From: an uncultured Chthoniobacterales bacterium
GTDB lineage: Bacteria; Verrucomicrobiota; Verrucomicrobiia; Chthoniobacterales; UBA10450
Assembly (NCBI GenBank): GCA_955652255.1
Contig: CATPAW010000077.1
Location: 1-24,077, forward strand
Length of the DNA: 24,077 bases
Direction of reading: 5' to 3'
Part shown: piece after piece, positions 8,291 through 16,859 of the stretch
How the letters are laid out: the number at the start of each line of letters is the position of its first letter
Position numbering within the stretch: the first letter of the stretch is position 1
Notes under the pieces: model-generated
What the model was told of the DNA's origin: nothing
What the model saw: the letters and a program-made list of their open reading frames with translations, nothing else
The model's database searches: none
Made by a program: the position numbers and the translations under genes

Positions 8291-8325
8291 AAACTACGGT
8301 GGAATCTGCGAAATTCTCGTAGTTT
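8291..8325 (+). terminator. Inverted repeat downstream of rnr, possible terminator
   Basis: AAACTACG (8291-8298) and CGTAGTTT (8318-8325) form a perfect 8-bp stem with a 19-nt loop, starting ten bases after the rnr stop. The stem is AT-rich and the following T tract (TTTTC) is partly inside the stem, so intrinsic termination is uncertain. A protein-binding or mRNA-stabilising hairpin is equally possible. Confidence 0.3.
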
Positions 8326-8385
8326 TCTGTGCAAAATCTTCTTCCCTTATTGAATCGGAGCAGCGTAAACTCCGCCGTTTCCGAA

Positions 8386-8595
8386 ATGGATAATATCATC
8401 GAGGCGAAAGAGCTACAGATCGAACGCAAGCATTTTCACGTGGAATTCCGGCAGAATGAGCGGGGCAAATTCTTGCGGATCACCGAAGAGGCGCACGGGC
8501 GTCGCAACACCATTATCGTGCCAAGCACGGGCGTAGATGAATTCAAAGCGGCAATCGGGGAAGTGATCGAAAACGGCGAGAGCGCGCCAGCCTGA
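8386..8595 (+). CDS. PUR-domain nucleic-acid-binding protein (Pur-alpha-like, single repeat)
   Basis: A 69-residue protein that fits one bacterial PUR repeat: KELQIERKHFHVEFRQNERG, then KFLRITEEAHGRRNTIIVP, then a helix DEFKAAIGEVIEN. This strand-strand-strand-helix order, with 'RGkfLrItE' and 'tIiVP' near the middle, is the hallmark of PUR/DUF3276 proteins, which bind single-stranded DNA or RNA as dimers in spirochaetes and Bacteroidota. The frame is open from a GTG at 8329, but the extra 19 residues have no family character, so the ATG at 8386 is preferred. No convincing Shine-Dalgarno is present. It follows rnr on the same strand by 105 bp, which suggests, without proving, a link to RNA metabolism. 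Confidence 0.75.
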   Translation: MDNIIEAKELQIERKHFHVEFRQNERGKFLRITEEAHGRRNTIIVPSTGVDEFKAAIGEVIENGESAPA

Positions 8596-8622
8596 GCGCA
8601 CGATCACAGATTTCGAGCTTCG

Positions 8623-8685
8623 GTAGAGGCAGCCGGGTCGGCTGTAATGCTCCTGCATCCGCCGGCGACACGCCTGCCACCACAG
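8623..8685. repeat. REP-like cluster of three hairpins in the ppdK upstream region
   Basis: A GTAG tetranucleotide (8623-8626) is followed by three adjacent palindromes: CAGCCG-GGT-CGGCTG (8630-8644), ATGC-TCCT-GCAT (8647-8658) and GGCG-ACA-CGCC (8664-8674). GTAG at the foot of a GC-rich hairpin is the usual layout of REP elements. The cluster ends just before the ppdK promoter candidate. Identity as a dispersed repeat needs other genomic copies. Confidence 0.45.
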
Positions 8686-8689
8686 CGCG

Positions 8690-8717
8690 TTGACACTTAA
8701 ACGCCCGGAACTAGTTT
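8690..8717 (+). promoter_or_regulatory. Candidate promoter of ppdK
   Basis: A perfect -35 TTGACA (8690-8695) is followed after 16 bp by TAGTTT (8712-8717), a weak -10 with three of six matches. The ATG of ppdK is 31 bp further on. The strong -35 in the only gap upstream of a highly expressed type of gene supports the call; the -10 does not. Confidence 0.35.
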
Positions 8718-8748
8718 GGCGCGTTCGGCGAGCCAATAAATTTTTCGC

Positions 8749-11556
8749 ATGTCCAAAAAAACGAAATCGTTCCGGCGCAGGTTGCGCCGAGCGGCAAAGG
8801 GGAAGCAAAGATCGACATCGAAACCTCGGTCCGCTTCCCCGCAAAAAACGAAGACGCCGCGTTATGTTTATTATTTTGGCGAGGGACACGCCGACGGCGC
8901 CGGAAAGATGAAACCTTTGCTCGGTGGCAAGGGCGCGAACCTCGCCGAGATGACGCGAATTGGTTTGCCGGTCCCGCCCGGGTTTACCATCACGACGGAA
9001 GTCTGCACGTATTTTTACGAACACAAGCGAACCTATCCACCGCAGTTGGAAGCCGAAGTGACGGCGGCCCTCGCGAAAATCGAGAAGTCGGTCGACAAGA
9101 AACTTGGTGACAAGGAGCGACCGCTGCTCGTCTCCGTTCGCTCGGGTGCGCGCGATTCCATGCCGGGAATGATGGACACCATCCTCAATCTCGGCATGAA
9201 CGACGAAGTCGTTGAGCTAGTGGCCAGGAAAACGAGGAACGATCGCTTTGCCTGGGATTCCTATCGTCGTCTTCTCCAAATGTACGGAGACGTGGTGATG
9301 GGCGTGCAAAAGTGGGCGGGTGAAGATCACGAGCCGTTTGAGACCGTGATCGAGCACTTGAAAGATCAGCGTTACGGCAAGCACGATTTTCCGGATGTGC
9401 GATTAACTGTGGCCGACCTGAAAGCGATGGTGCAGCGTTTCAAAGCGCTCATCAAAGGGCGCACCGGGAAGTCCTTTCCCCAAGATGCAAAGGAACAGCT
9501 TTGGGGCGCGATCGGCGCCGTCTTTGGTTCATGGATGAACGACCGGGCGATCGTTTATCGCCGCAAATATGGCATCCCGCGCGAGTGGGGAACGGCGGTC
9601 AACGTACAGACGATGGTCTTCGGCAACATGGGAGAAACGAGCGCCACCGGGGTCGCTTTCACCCGCGATCCAGCGAGCGGCGAAAAAGTTTTTTACGGCG
9701 AATATCTGATCAACGCGCAAGGTGAAGACGTAGTGGCCGGTGTGCGCACGCCGCATCCGATTGTCGATCTGGCGAAGGAAATGCCGGCCGCGCACAAATC
9801 GCTCATGAAAGTGCGCGCACTCCTTGAGCGGCATTTCAAGGACATGCAGGACCTCGAGTTCACGGTCGAAGACAATCGTCTTTACATTTTGCAAACGCGC
9901 AACGGCAAGCGCACCGGTCACGCCGCCGTCCGCATCGCGGTCGATATGGTCGAGGAGGAATTAATTACGAAAAAAGAAGCGGTCCGGCGCATTCCGGCGG
10001 ATTCACTCGCGCATCTGCTCGCGCCGATCTTTGATCGACAATCGGCGAGCAGCGCAAAAAAGATCGGCACCGGTTTGGCGGCAGGACCGGGCGCGGCCTC
10101 CGGGCATGTTGTTTTCAGCGCGGAAGAAGCGGTGGCACGTTCCGAAAAAGGCGAAAAAGTCATCCTCGCGCGGATCGAAACTTCGCCGGAGGACTTGCGT
10201 GGCATGATCGCGGCGGAGGGCATTCTCACTTCGCGAGGCGGCGTTTCATCGCATGCCGCTTTGGTGGCGCGTCAAATGGGCAAGGTGTGCGTGTGCGGTG
10301 CGAGCGATATTCAAATCGATTACCAAAAGCGCACGCTCAACGCGAACGGAACAACGTTGAAACAGGGAGATTACATCTCGATCGATGGCGGCGCGGGCGA
10401 AGTTTTTGCCGGCGAAGTGACGACGGCGCCGTCGGAGATTGTTCAAGTGCTGGTTGATCGATCGCTCAGCGCGAAAAAAAGCGTGACCTACCAAGAGTAC
10501 GCAAAATTGATGAGTTGGGCGGATGAGTTCCGGACCCTTGGGGTGCGCACAAACGCGGACACGCCGGAGCAAGTCACAAACGCGGTCGCGTTCGGGGCAG
10601 AAGGCGTCGGGCTTTGCCGAACGGAGCACATGTTTTTCGAAGGCGATCGCATCGATGCCATGCGGGAGATGATTCTCGCCGGGACGAAGGAAGAAAGAGA
10701 GCGAGCGCTGGCCAAGTTGCTGCCGTATCAACGGGCAGATTTCATCGGCATCTTTACGGCGTTGAAAGGCGCGCCAGCGACAATTCGTTTTCTCGACCCG
10801 CCGCTGCACGAATTTCTGCCTAACGATCACGCTCAGCAAAACGAACTGGCGAACAAACTGGGAGTGCCGGTCGATCAAATTTCGCGTCGCGTGCACGAGC
10901 TGCACGAATTTAATCCGATGCTGGGCCATCGCGGCTGCCGACTGGGCATTGTTTATCCCGAGATTTCCGAAATGCAGGCTCGCGCCGTGTTTGAAGCTGC
11001 GGCCGAAGTACAACGTAAAGGAACCAAGGTCCGTCCGGAGATCATGATCCCGCTCGTCGGATTTCCGCGGGAACTCAAACTCCAAATCGACATCGTCCAT
11101 CGCGTAGCGGACGAGGTCGCGAAGGGAAAAAAGACGAAATTTAATTATCTCGTCGGGACGATGATCGAAATTCCGCGCGCTGCGTTAATCGCGGATGAGA
11201 TCGCGCGTGACGCGCAGTTTTTTAGTTTCGGCACCAATGATCTTACGCAAACGACGCTCGGAATGAGCCGCGACGATTCCGGCAGTTTCCTGCCCGCTTA
11301 CGCAGAGCTCGATATTGTCGATGCAAATCCATTTACTTCGATCGATCAAAAAGGCGTTGGCCGTTTAATGGAAATTACGCGCGACCTCGGGCGCAAAACC
11401 CGCCCGGACATCAAGCTCGGAATTTGCGGCGAGCACGGTGGCGAACCGACCAGTGTTAAGTTCTGTCACCGGCTCGGTCTGGATTACGTGAGCTGCAGCC
11501 CTTTCCGGATTCCGATTGCTCGATTGGCTGCGGCGCAAGCGGCGATCGCGGAGTGA
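8749..11556 (+). CDS. ppdK: Pyruvate, phosphate dikinase
   Basis: PPDK interconverts pyruvate, ATP and phosphate with PEP, AMP and pyrophosphate. The 935-residue product has an ATP-grasp nucleotide domain (KPLLGGKGANLAEMTRIGLP, then VSVRSGARDSMPGMMDTILN). The swivelling phosphohistidine domain has TSRGGVSSHAALVARQMGK, with the catalytic His at about residue 502. The PEP-binding TIM barrel contains FRTLGVRTNADTPEQV, EGVGLCRTEHMFF, FNYLVGTMIEIPRAAL, FFSFGTNDLTQTTLG and GICGEHGGEP, with the catalytic Cys at about residue 893. A lysine/arginine-rich extension of about 35 residues precedes the usual start (YVYYFGEG), and no other in-frame start fits, so the extension appears genuine. The upstream region holds a REP-like cluster and a TTGACA box. 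The gene converges with the O-antigen ligase gene, with 46 bp between the stops and no evident terminator. Confidence 0.96.
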   Translation: MSKKTKSFRRRLRRAAKGKQRSTSKPRSASPQKTKTPRYVYYFGEGHADGAGKMKPLLGGKGANLAEMTRIGLPVPPGFTITTEVCTYFYEHKRTYPPQLEAEVTAALAKIEKSVDKKLGDKERPLLVSVRSGARDSMPGMMDTILNLGMNDEVVELVARKTRNDRFAWDSYRRLLQMYGDVVMGVQKWAGEDHEPFETVIEHLKDQRYGKHDFPDVRLTVADLKAMVQRFKALIKGRTGKSFPQDAKEQLWGAIGAVFGSWMNDRAIVYRRKYGIPREWGTAVNVQTMVFGNMGETSATGVAFTRDPASGEKVFYGEYLINAQGEDVVAGVRTPHPIVDLAKEMPAAHKSLMKVRALLERHFKDMQDLEFTVEDNRLYILQTRNGKRTGHAAVRIAVDMVEEELITKKEAVRRIPADSLAHLLAPIFDRQSASSAKKIGTGLAAGPGAASGHVVFSAEEAVARSEKGEKVILARIETSPEDLRGMIAAEGILTSRGGVSSHAALVARQMGKVCVCGASDIQIDYQKRTLNANGTTLKQGDYISIDGGAGEVFAGEVTTAPSEIVQVLVDRSLSAKKSVTYQEYAKLMSWADEFRTLGVRTNADTPEQVTNAVAFGAEGVGLCRTEHMFFEGDRIDAMREMILAGTKEERERALAKLLPYQRADFIGIFTALKGAPATIRFLDPPLHEFLPNDHAQQNELANKLGVPVDQISRRVHELHEFNPMLGHRGCRLGIVYPEISEMQARAVFEAAAEVQRKGTKVRPEIMIPLVGFPRELKLQIDIVHRVADEVAKGKKTKFNYLVGTMIEIPRAALIADEIARDAQFFSFGTNDLTQTTLGMSRDDSGSFLPAYAELDIVDANPFTSIDQKGVGRLMEITRDLGRKTRPDIKLGICGEHGGEPTSVKFCHRLGLDYVSCSPFRIPIARLAAAQAAIAE

Positions 11557-11602
11557 TTGCCGATCAAAACAACGCAAAAGCGCGGGTTGACTCGGGAACG
11601 GA

Positions 11603-13978
11603 TTACTTTCCTTTTGCGGCTTGAAATGATTGCCAGGCCGACCAGGCGCGTTCCCAGTTTTCCTTGGCCGCCCAACACTGCGCTTCCAACAAACGGAAAT
11701 AGGCAGGCGAATTCGGACGTTCGCTAAAATGGCGCGCGGTCAGCAGCGCGTCGTCCGTTCGGCCCCGCTGAATCTGCGCGCGATAGAGGGCGTAACCGAT
11801 CGCGTAATTGTCGGGAGCGGAGTAAAAGCGGTTTTGCAATTCTTCGAGCGATGAATCCGCAGCACGCGGCAACGCAACAGCTTCGCCGTAGCGCTGAGTC
11901 AATTCATAGGCCGCGCGAAAATCGTTTTGACCTGCGTAATACTTCGCCAGGCCTAACCACGCATCCGGGATCCAGCTTGGATGCTCTTTGGTTTGCCTCC
12001 AAAGTTCCTCAAGATCGCCGCGCTCTGACCAGAGCGCGAAGAAAGCCAGTTTTTCCGCGGCGGTGAATGTCTTTAAATCCGGGTCGGTTCTTAAAAGTTT
12101 TTCAACTCCGCGAGTGAAAGCGGCGCCAGAAACTCGATTGAGATACGGCAAGATCAAGTCGCGCTGAGGGAGTCCTATTTCCTCCATGATCCGGCTAACC
12201 TCCGGGTTTCGGTTCGAGGCATTCGTCAGCATGATGGAGAAAATTTCCGCGCGCCGTGGGCCAGCTCTGTGCAATGCCTCTCGCCATGCGGTCACGGCAA
12301 GTATTGGCTGAGACGGCAGCCAGGCGTTCCCTTCAGCCAATGGAAGTTCGAAGCCGTTCGGTTCGAGAAAACGTGCGCGGCGAAAATCATCGAGCGCAGT
12401 GTCGGGTTGCTTTTCCGCCACTTCCGCGATGGCACGCAAGAAATAAAGCTGCCAATCGAGCGGCGCCCATAATAACGCGTGCGTCGTCAGTGAAATTGTT
12501 TCCGCGAAATTGCGGCCGCGGTTTGCATCTGCCGATAATTCCTTGGCGTTTGTAACTCCGACAGATCCGGGAAACGGCATTTTAATCTGGGAGGCGACCC
12601 CCCAGGACACGCCACTGATCAACAGGAGGAGACCGATCAGGCGTGAAAAGCTCGCGATCCACTGACTTGGCTTGACTCTCAATGGGCGGTGCAGGGAGAG
12701 CCCTAACAAAAAGATGCCGCAAAAGGCAGTCCCAACCCGATGTCCGGAAACATCAACAACACCGTGCAGCGCGAAAAGGATAGCGCCGATCAGCGCGGCG
12801 AGACGGAAGCGCTGATTTGTTCCCTCTTGCAAAGGCAGAGCTCGACGGGCGACAAGCGCCGCACCAATAATGATCAACGCAACTGCCGGCCACCCCAGCT
12901 CGGCCCACAACCAGAGCCAATCGCTTTCCGGAAGCAGAGCGCGGGTGTTGCCGCCCGAAGCAGCGCGAAAAATGGCGAACACGGCATCAAAATTGCCAAG
13001 GCCGATTCCGCACCAGGGTGATGCGCGAATCAGTTGAAAGGTGTCCTGAAAAATGAGCCCTCGAAAATCAGAAGAAATTCCCATGCCCTCGAGCCCCCGA
13101 AGGTGAAATCGTTCCAAAGTATCGCCGCCAAGAAGCAGGATTGCGCTGAGCAAGAGCAGCAGGAAAGAAAACCCGAGTGCAATCCGCGCAGGAGAGCGCT
13201 CCCGAAGCGCAGTCATAGCAATCCAGAGCGCGCTCCCGCCCACAAGAATAACGAGGCCGGCGCGCGACAAGTTCACTACAAGGGCCGCGATAAGAACGCC
13301 GAGCGCAACAATCCAGAGAGCCCAGTGCCTTCTTCCACGACGAAGATCATCCTGCCCGCATGCAAGCAGAACAATCGCCGTGATCGCAAAGAGATCCGCA
13401 GTTTGATTCCGGTTCGGGAATGGCCCAAAGCCGCGCTGATTAATCCAAAAAGGAAAAGCCGCATGCGCCGAATAAAGCGCGATGCTGATCGCGCCGATAG
13501 CAACGATTCCAGTGACGAAAATCCGCAGCTGAAAACGGGCAGACCGAAGCTCGAGTTCCTGCGTGCTTACGAGATAGAGCCAGCTCATTCCGGCGATCAA
13601 ACTGATGAAACAACCTGCCGTAATCCACGGCTGTGGCGTGAGAGTGGCCGGGAGCGAGATCGTAAAATCGTTGACCATCGCCTTCCGCCACGCCGGTAGG
13701 AAAAACCAGCGCGCGGGCAGGAATGCGCTCGCAGCCAGTGCGATGAGCGCGGCGAAAATGCAGTTCGTGGCCGCGCCCAGCGAAACGCGCGGGGGCCAAA
13801 TGAGCAGGTACAATCCAAGCACAGCCAGCACGATTCCCTCCGCCCATTTTTGCGTGCCGCCGCCCAGGAAACAGGCCAGGACCGGCAACAGTGCGACGGC
13901 GGCGTTGCCGGCTATTTGACCTGCCGAAATGTGGCGGTTTCTGCGGCTAGAAGGGGAACGCTGCACCGAATCAAGCAT
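11603..13978 (-). CDS. O-antigen ligase family membrane protein with C-terminal TPR-like region
   Basis: A 791-residue protein of Wzy/WaaL architecture. About the first 470 residues contain roughly 10-12 membrane segments. A large periplasmic loop follows the PFPNRNQTADLFAI motif, and the segment SPWCGIGLGNFDAVFAIF is typical of the O-antigen ligase family core. The last 300 residues are soluble and helical, with repeated Trp/Ala/Leu-rich pairs (for example DAWLGLAKYYAGQNDFRAAY, PAYFRLLEAQCWAAKENWER) that look like degenerate TPR repeats, a common tail in this family. Members ligate or polymerise surface glycans, or in some cases glycosylate proteins; which applies cannot be read here. It stands alone, with no neighbouring glycosyltransferases. 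It lacks any copy of the GATCGACA octamer that is frequent elsewhere. Confidence 0.82.
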   Translation of the reverse strand: MLDSVQRSPSSRRNRHISAGQIAGNAAVALLPVLACFLGGGTQKWAEGIVLAVLGLYLLIWPPRVSLGAATNCIFAALIALAASAFLPARWFFLPAWRKAMVNDFTISLPATLTPQPWITAGCFISLIAGMSWLYLVSTQELELRSARFQLRIFVTGIVAIGAISIALYSAHAAFPFWINQRGFGPFPNRNQTADLFAITAIVLLACGQDDLRRGRRHWALWIVALGVLIAALVVNLSRAGLVILVGGSALWIAMTALRERSPARIALGFSFLLLLLSAILLLGGDTLERFHLRGLEGMGISSDFRGLIFQDTFQLIRASPWCGIGLGNFDAVFAIFRAASGGNTRALLPESDWLWLWAELGWPAVALIIIGAALVARRALPLQEGTNQRFRLAALIGAILFALHGVVDVSGHRVGTAFCGIFLLGLSLHRPLRVKPSQWIASFSRLIGLLLLISGVSWGVASQIKMPFPGSVGVTNAKELSADANRGRNFAETISLTTHALLWAPLDWQLYFLRAIAEVAEKQPDTALDDFRRARFLEPNGFELPLAEGNAWLPSQPILAVTAWREALHRAGPRRAEIFSIMLTNASNRNPEVSRIMEEIGLPQRDLILPYLNRVSGAAFTRGVEKLLRTDPDLKTFTAAEKLAFFALWSERGDLEELWRQTKEHPSWIPDAWLGLAKYYAGQNDFRAAYELTQRYGEAVALPRAADSSLEELQNRFYSAPDNYAIGYALYRAQIQRGRTDDALLTARHFSERPNSPAYFRLLEAQCWAAKENWERAWSAWQSFQAAKGK

Positions 13979-14132
13979 TAGCTGAGGACGATCGTGCTGG
14001 TATGGGAATCGCTCTTTAGATCGACAATTAGTGAGTGAGCTGAGCGAAGTACCATGGGCATGATAAGCTTACCACGAGTTGAAGGCGCGCGCGCCCATCG
14101 CGTGCTCTCACCGTCATTCGAGCTCAATAGCC

Positions 14133-14270
14133 ATGGTTACGCAACGCACGGAAGGTTTCTACCGCCTTTTCCTGCTCGGTCAGATAATCATCGTGGCATT
14201 CCTTTTCTGGTTCGGTGTTTGGGTGATCGTCACCTTCTACTCACCCGGAGAAGGCACGCGCCCCGATTAG
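14133..14270 (+). CDS. Small membrane protein, function unknown
   Basis: A 45-codon frame from ATG 14133 to TAG 14270. The product has a charged N-terminus (MVTQRTEGFYRLF), one long hydrophobic segment (about residues 13-35, LLGQIIIVAFLFWFGVWVIV) and a short polar tail. No Shine-Dalgarno sequence is seen. It resembles the first segment of a polytopic enzyme such as a polyprenyl-phosphate sugar transferase, so it could be a truncated gene start; it could equally be a true small membrane protein. It is divergent from the O-antigen ligase gene. I do not recognise a family. Confidence 0.35.
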   Translation: MVTQRTEGFYRLFLLGQIIIVAFLFWFGVWVIVTFYSPGEGTRPD

Positions 14271-14393
14271 AAACAAATCGCCTTCTTGCCGTGCGAATTT
14301 TTCTCGCGAATAAAAGCCGACCCATTCGGTTTCCGCCACATCATAAGGCATGGAACTAGCTCTTTTTACGCGCGGTTTCGACTGTCGTGACGC

Positions 14394-16040
14394 ATGCGAT
14401 TAGCTACGGGGAATCATTTAACAGCGCATGGCGACGATAAATCGACGCCGCCCTTCAACGCTTGCAAAACCAATGAAACTGAGAATCGCGCATTACCTGA
14501 AAACAATTCGTATCAAAGCCAGGACCATCTTCAGATCGTTGCCCGGGCTACGAACGATGCAGTTCGGGATTGGGATGTAAGAACCGGTACTCTCGTTTGG
14601 CCCCAAGGCCTCGCAAGTTTGCTCGGTTATCGTCGACCTTCCATTCCAACACCGATCGGTTCCTGGCAACAGCACATTCACCCCGAGGATGTCGCGCGCG
14701 TCATGGCCAGTATCGGCGCGGCTCTCGTCGGCAATTGCGAGCATTGGAGTGGCGAATACCGGTTTCGCTATGCCGATGGAAATTATCTCCACATCCTCGA
14801 ACGCGCGCTCATATTGCGAGACGGCAAAGGCCGGGCCATCCGTTTCGTCGGCTCGCTCATGGACATCACAGCGAGAAAACAATTACAGGATCAGCTTTGC
14901 CGTTCGCAAAAAATGGAAGCCTTTGGCCAGCTCGCGGGTGGTGTCGCGCACGATTTCAGCAATTTCCTCACGACCATCCTCGGCTACAGCGATCTTGTCC
15001 TGGCCGAGACAGGCCCGAAAGGAGCGCTGGCCAGCCATGTCGCCGAAATTCGCAATGCCGCCGGCCGCGCTTCGGTTCTAACGGGGCAGCTTTTCGCATT
15101 TAGCCGCCGGCAGGCGCTTGAGCCACGTGTTGTCGAAGTCAATTCGCTCATCGCCAATCTCGAGCGCTCGCTGCTCCGATTGATCAGCGAGAACATTCAG
15201 ATCATCTCCAACCTGCACGATCAAAAGGACAGCGGTTACATCAAGGTGGATCCCGGTCAGTTGACCCAAATCATCTTGAACCTGGCAGTAAATGCACGCG
15301 ACGCCATGCCAAATGGCGGTCAGCTCAGACTTGAAACCGCGATTGTCGATCTTAGCGACGAAACGGAGCCCGCTTTCTTATGCGGCGAGTATGCCCGCAG
15401 CGAATACGTTCTGATCAGCATCGCCGACACCGGCCTCGGCATGAGCGATGAAGTAAAGGCACATCTCTTCGAGCCGTTTTTTACGACAAAGGACCATGGC
15501 AGTGGTCTCGGCCTCGCCACCAGTTACGGCATCGTGCACCAAAGCGGCGGCCACATTCGCATCGAGAGCGAGGAAGGAAAAGGCACCACCGTGCGAATTT
15601 ACCTCCCCAAAGTCCTCGCTCCGCCATCCACTTACCAGAAACCAAACAGAAAAAAGCTGCCAACCGGCGCCGAAACCATTCTTGTGCTGGAGGACGACAT
15701 CAGCGTGCGGCACATCTCGGTCCGTGTTCTTCGCAACCTCGGTTACCAAGTCATCGAAGCTGCCAATGGCGATGACGCCCAGCGTTTGATCGGGGAGAAC
15801 TCGGGCCGGCAAATTCATCTTTTGCTTACCGATATGGTCATGCCGCAAATGAGCGGCCGTTTTTTTGCTGATTGGCTGCGCAAAGCGAGTCCGGGCACCA
15901 AAGTTATTTTCGTTTCCGGTTATCTCGAGGAGATGATGCTGCAGCCGCGCGATAAGATCGACAGTGGAAGGTTCTTTTTGCCCAAGCCCTTCGACCCCGA
16001 GCAACTCGCGCAAACAATCCGCCGCGTCCTCGACACCTGA
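14394..16040 (+). CDS. PAS-containing hybrid sensor histidine kinase/response regulator
   Basis: A 548-residue cytoplasmic signalling protein without membrane segments. A PAS fold of type 3 (about residues 45-165) is recognised by WPQGLASLLGYR, WQQHIHPEDVARV and VGSLMDITARKQLQ. The dimerisation domain has the phosphoacceptor in LAGGVAHDFSNFLTTILGY, with the His at about residue 186. The ATPase domain has the N box (NLAVNARDAMP), G1 (DTGLGMSDE), F box (FEPFFTTK) and G2 (GSGLGLATSYG). A C-terminal receiver (from about residue 425) carries the acidic pair LEDD, the phosphoacceptor in LLLTDMVMPQMSG at about D480, and the Lys in PKPF. This is the common soluble CckA-like layout. The ligand of the PAS domain is unknown. 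No partner phosphotransfer protein is adjacent. A GATCGACA octamer lies at 15956. Confidence 0.92.
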   Translation: MRLATGNHLTAHGDDKSTPPFNACKTNETENRALPENNSYQSQDHLQIVARATNDAVRDWDVRTGTLVWPQGLASLLGYRRPSIPTPIGSWQQHIHPEDVARVMASIGAALVGNCEHWSGEYRFRYADGNYLHILERALILRDGKGRAIRFVGSLMDITARKQLQDQLCRSQKMEAFGQLAGGVAHDFSNFLTTILGYSDLVLAETGPKGALASHVAEIRNAAGRASVLTGQLFAFSRRQALEPRVVEVNSLIANLERSLLRLISENIQIISNLHDQKDSGYIKVDPGQLTQIILNLAVNARDAMPNGGQLRLETAIVDLSDETEPAFLCGEYARSEYVLISIADTGLGMSDEVKAHLFEPFFTTKDHGSGLGLATSYGIVHQSGGHIRIESEEGKGTTVRIYLPKVLAPPSTYQKPNRKKLPTGAETILVLEDDISVRHISVRVLRNLGYQVIEAANGDDAQRLIGENSGRQIHLLLTDMVMPQMSGRFFADWLRKASPGTKVIFVSGYLEEMMLQPRDKIDSGRFFLPKPFDPEQLAQTIRRVLDT

Positions 16041-16082
16041 GCTGTAACGGCCGACGTCCGTGGCGGCGGAACATCTCGATCT

Positions 16083-16856
16083 TACGATGATCCCGCCATT
16101 ATCGCCGGCAGGGGACGATGGGCTTTGAGATGATCGACCAGGTTCCGGATGCTGACGCCGTCATCGTCCGGTTGGCGGCGCAGGTCTGCTCGCCGGTGTT
16201 TCCGTCGCCGTTAAAACCTTACGGCCGGAAACAGCAATCATCGCCGTCGAAGCGGAAAATGTGGCCAGCTTTTCCGCTGCGCTCGAAACTGGCAAACCGA
16301 CGAAAATCGCGCTGCACCCGACGCTGGCCGACGGTCTCGCCATTCCGCAGGTCGGCACAAATGGATTCGAAATCGCACAATCGCGTGTCGATAAAACCGT
16401 CATCGTGACCGAGGAACAAATCGCGATCTCGATCTTGCGAATGGTCGAACTGGAAAAAGGCGTCGTCGAAGGCGCGGCTGCCACTCCGCTCGCGGCATGT
16501 CTTTCCGGAAAACTAAAAGAATTCGCAGGTACGCGCGTTGTTCTTTTGCTTTCCGGCGGAAATATCGATCAAAATGTTTTGAGTCGCGTGATCGAGCGTG
16601 GCCTTGTTGCCGATGGACGCCTTTGCCGTTTCACCGCCATCATCAGCGATCGTCCCGGTGGTCCCGCCGATCTCGCCACACGCATCGCCTCCATGGCGCG
16701 AGCATAAAACAAGTCGTGCACGATCGCGCGTTTGGAAGTTCGGATGTTTCCGCCGTGCACGTTCGTTGCACGGTCGAGACACGAAATCATCAGCATCTCG
16801 CCGAGTTGCGCGCCGAACTGAAAAGCCGCGAAGTCGAAACGTACGATACCAAATAG
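16083..16856 (+). pseudogene. Decayed threonine dehydratase (IlvA/TdcB-like), 5'-truncated and frameshifted
   Basis: Translated pieces in three frames join into the C-terminal half of a PLP-dependent threonine ammonia-lyase. YDDPAIIAG (16083-16109) is followed by TMGFEMIDQVPDADAVIV (to about 16168). Next comes the cofactor-phosphate loop GGAGLLAGV, continuing through ALHPTLADGLAIPQVGTNGF and VVLLLSGGNIDQNVLSRVIE (to about 16694). The rest, from ASIKQVVHDRAFG to the stop at 16854, is an ACT regulatory domain. Three single-base losses, each in a short run of C or G (near 16107, 16168 and 16695), explain the frame changes. The first 170 or so residues, including the PLP lysine, are missing, since the hybrid kinase gene ends at 16040. 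The gene cannot make an active enzyme. An in-frame piece of 148 residues from 16261 to 16707 may be annotated as a gene but is only a fragment. Confidence 0.8.
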
Positions 16857-16859
16857 GCG

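Noticed and set aside
10246..11100. A 284-codon minus-strand open frame
   Set aside because: It is entirely antisense to the conserved PEP-binding half of ppdK and has low-complexity His/Arg/Phe composition.
13034..13699. A 221-codon plus-strand open frame
   Set aside because: It is antisense to membrane segments of the O-antigen ligase. The charged, Arg/Lys/Asn-rich product is the expected complement of hydrophobic codons.
14084..14095. 12-bp perfect palindrome GGCGCGCGCGCC
   Set aside because: A simple alternating GC run in GC-rich DNA, with no repeated copies or context that suggests a binding site.
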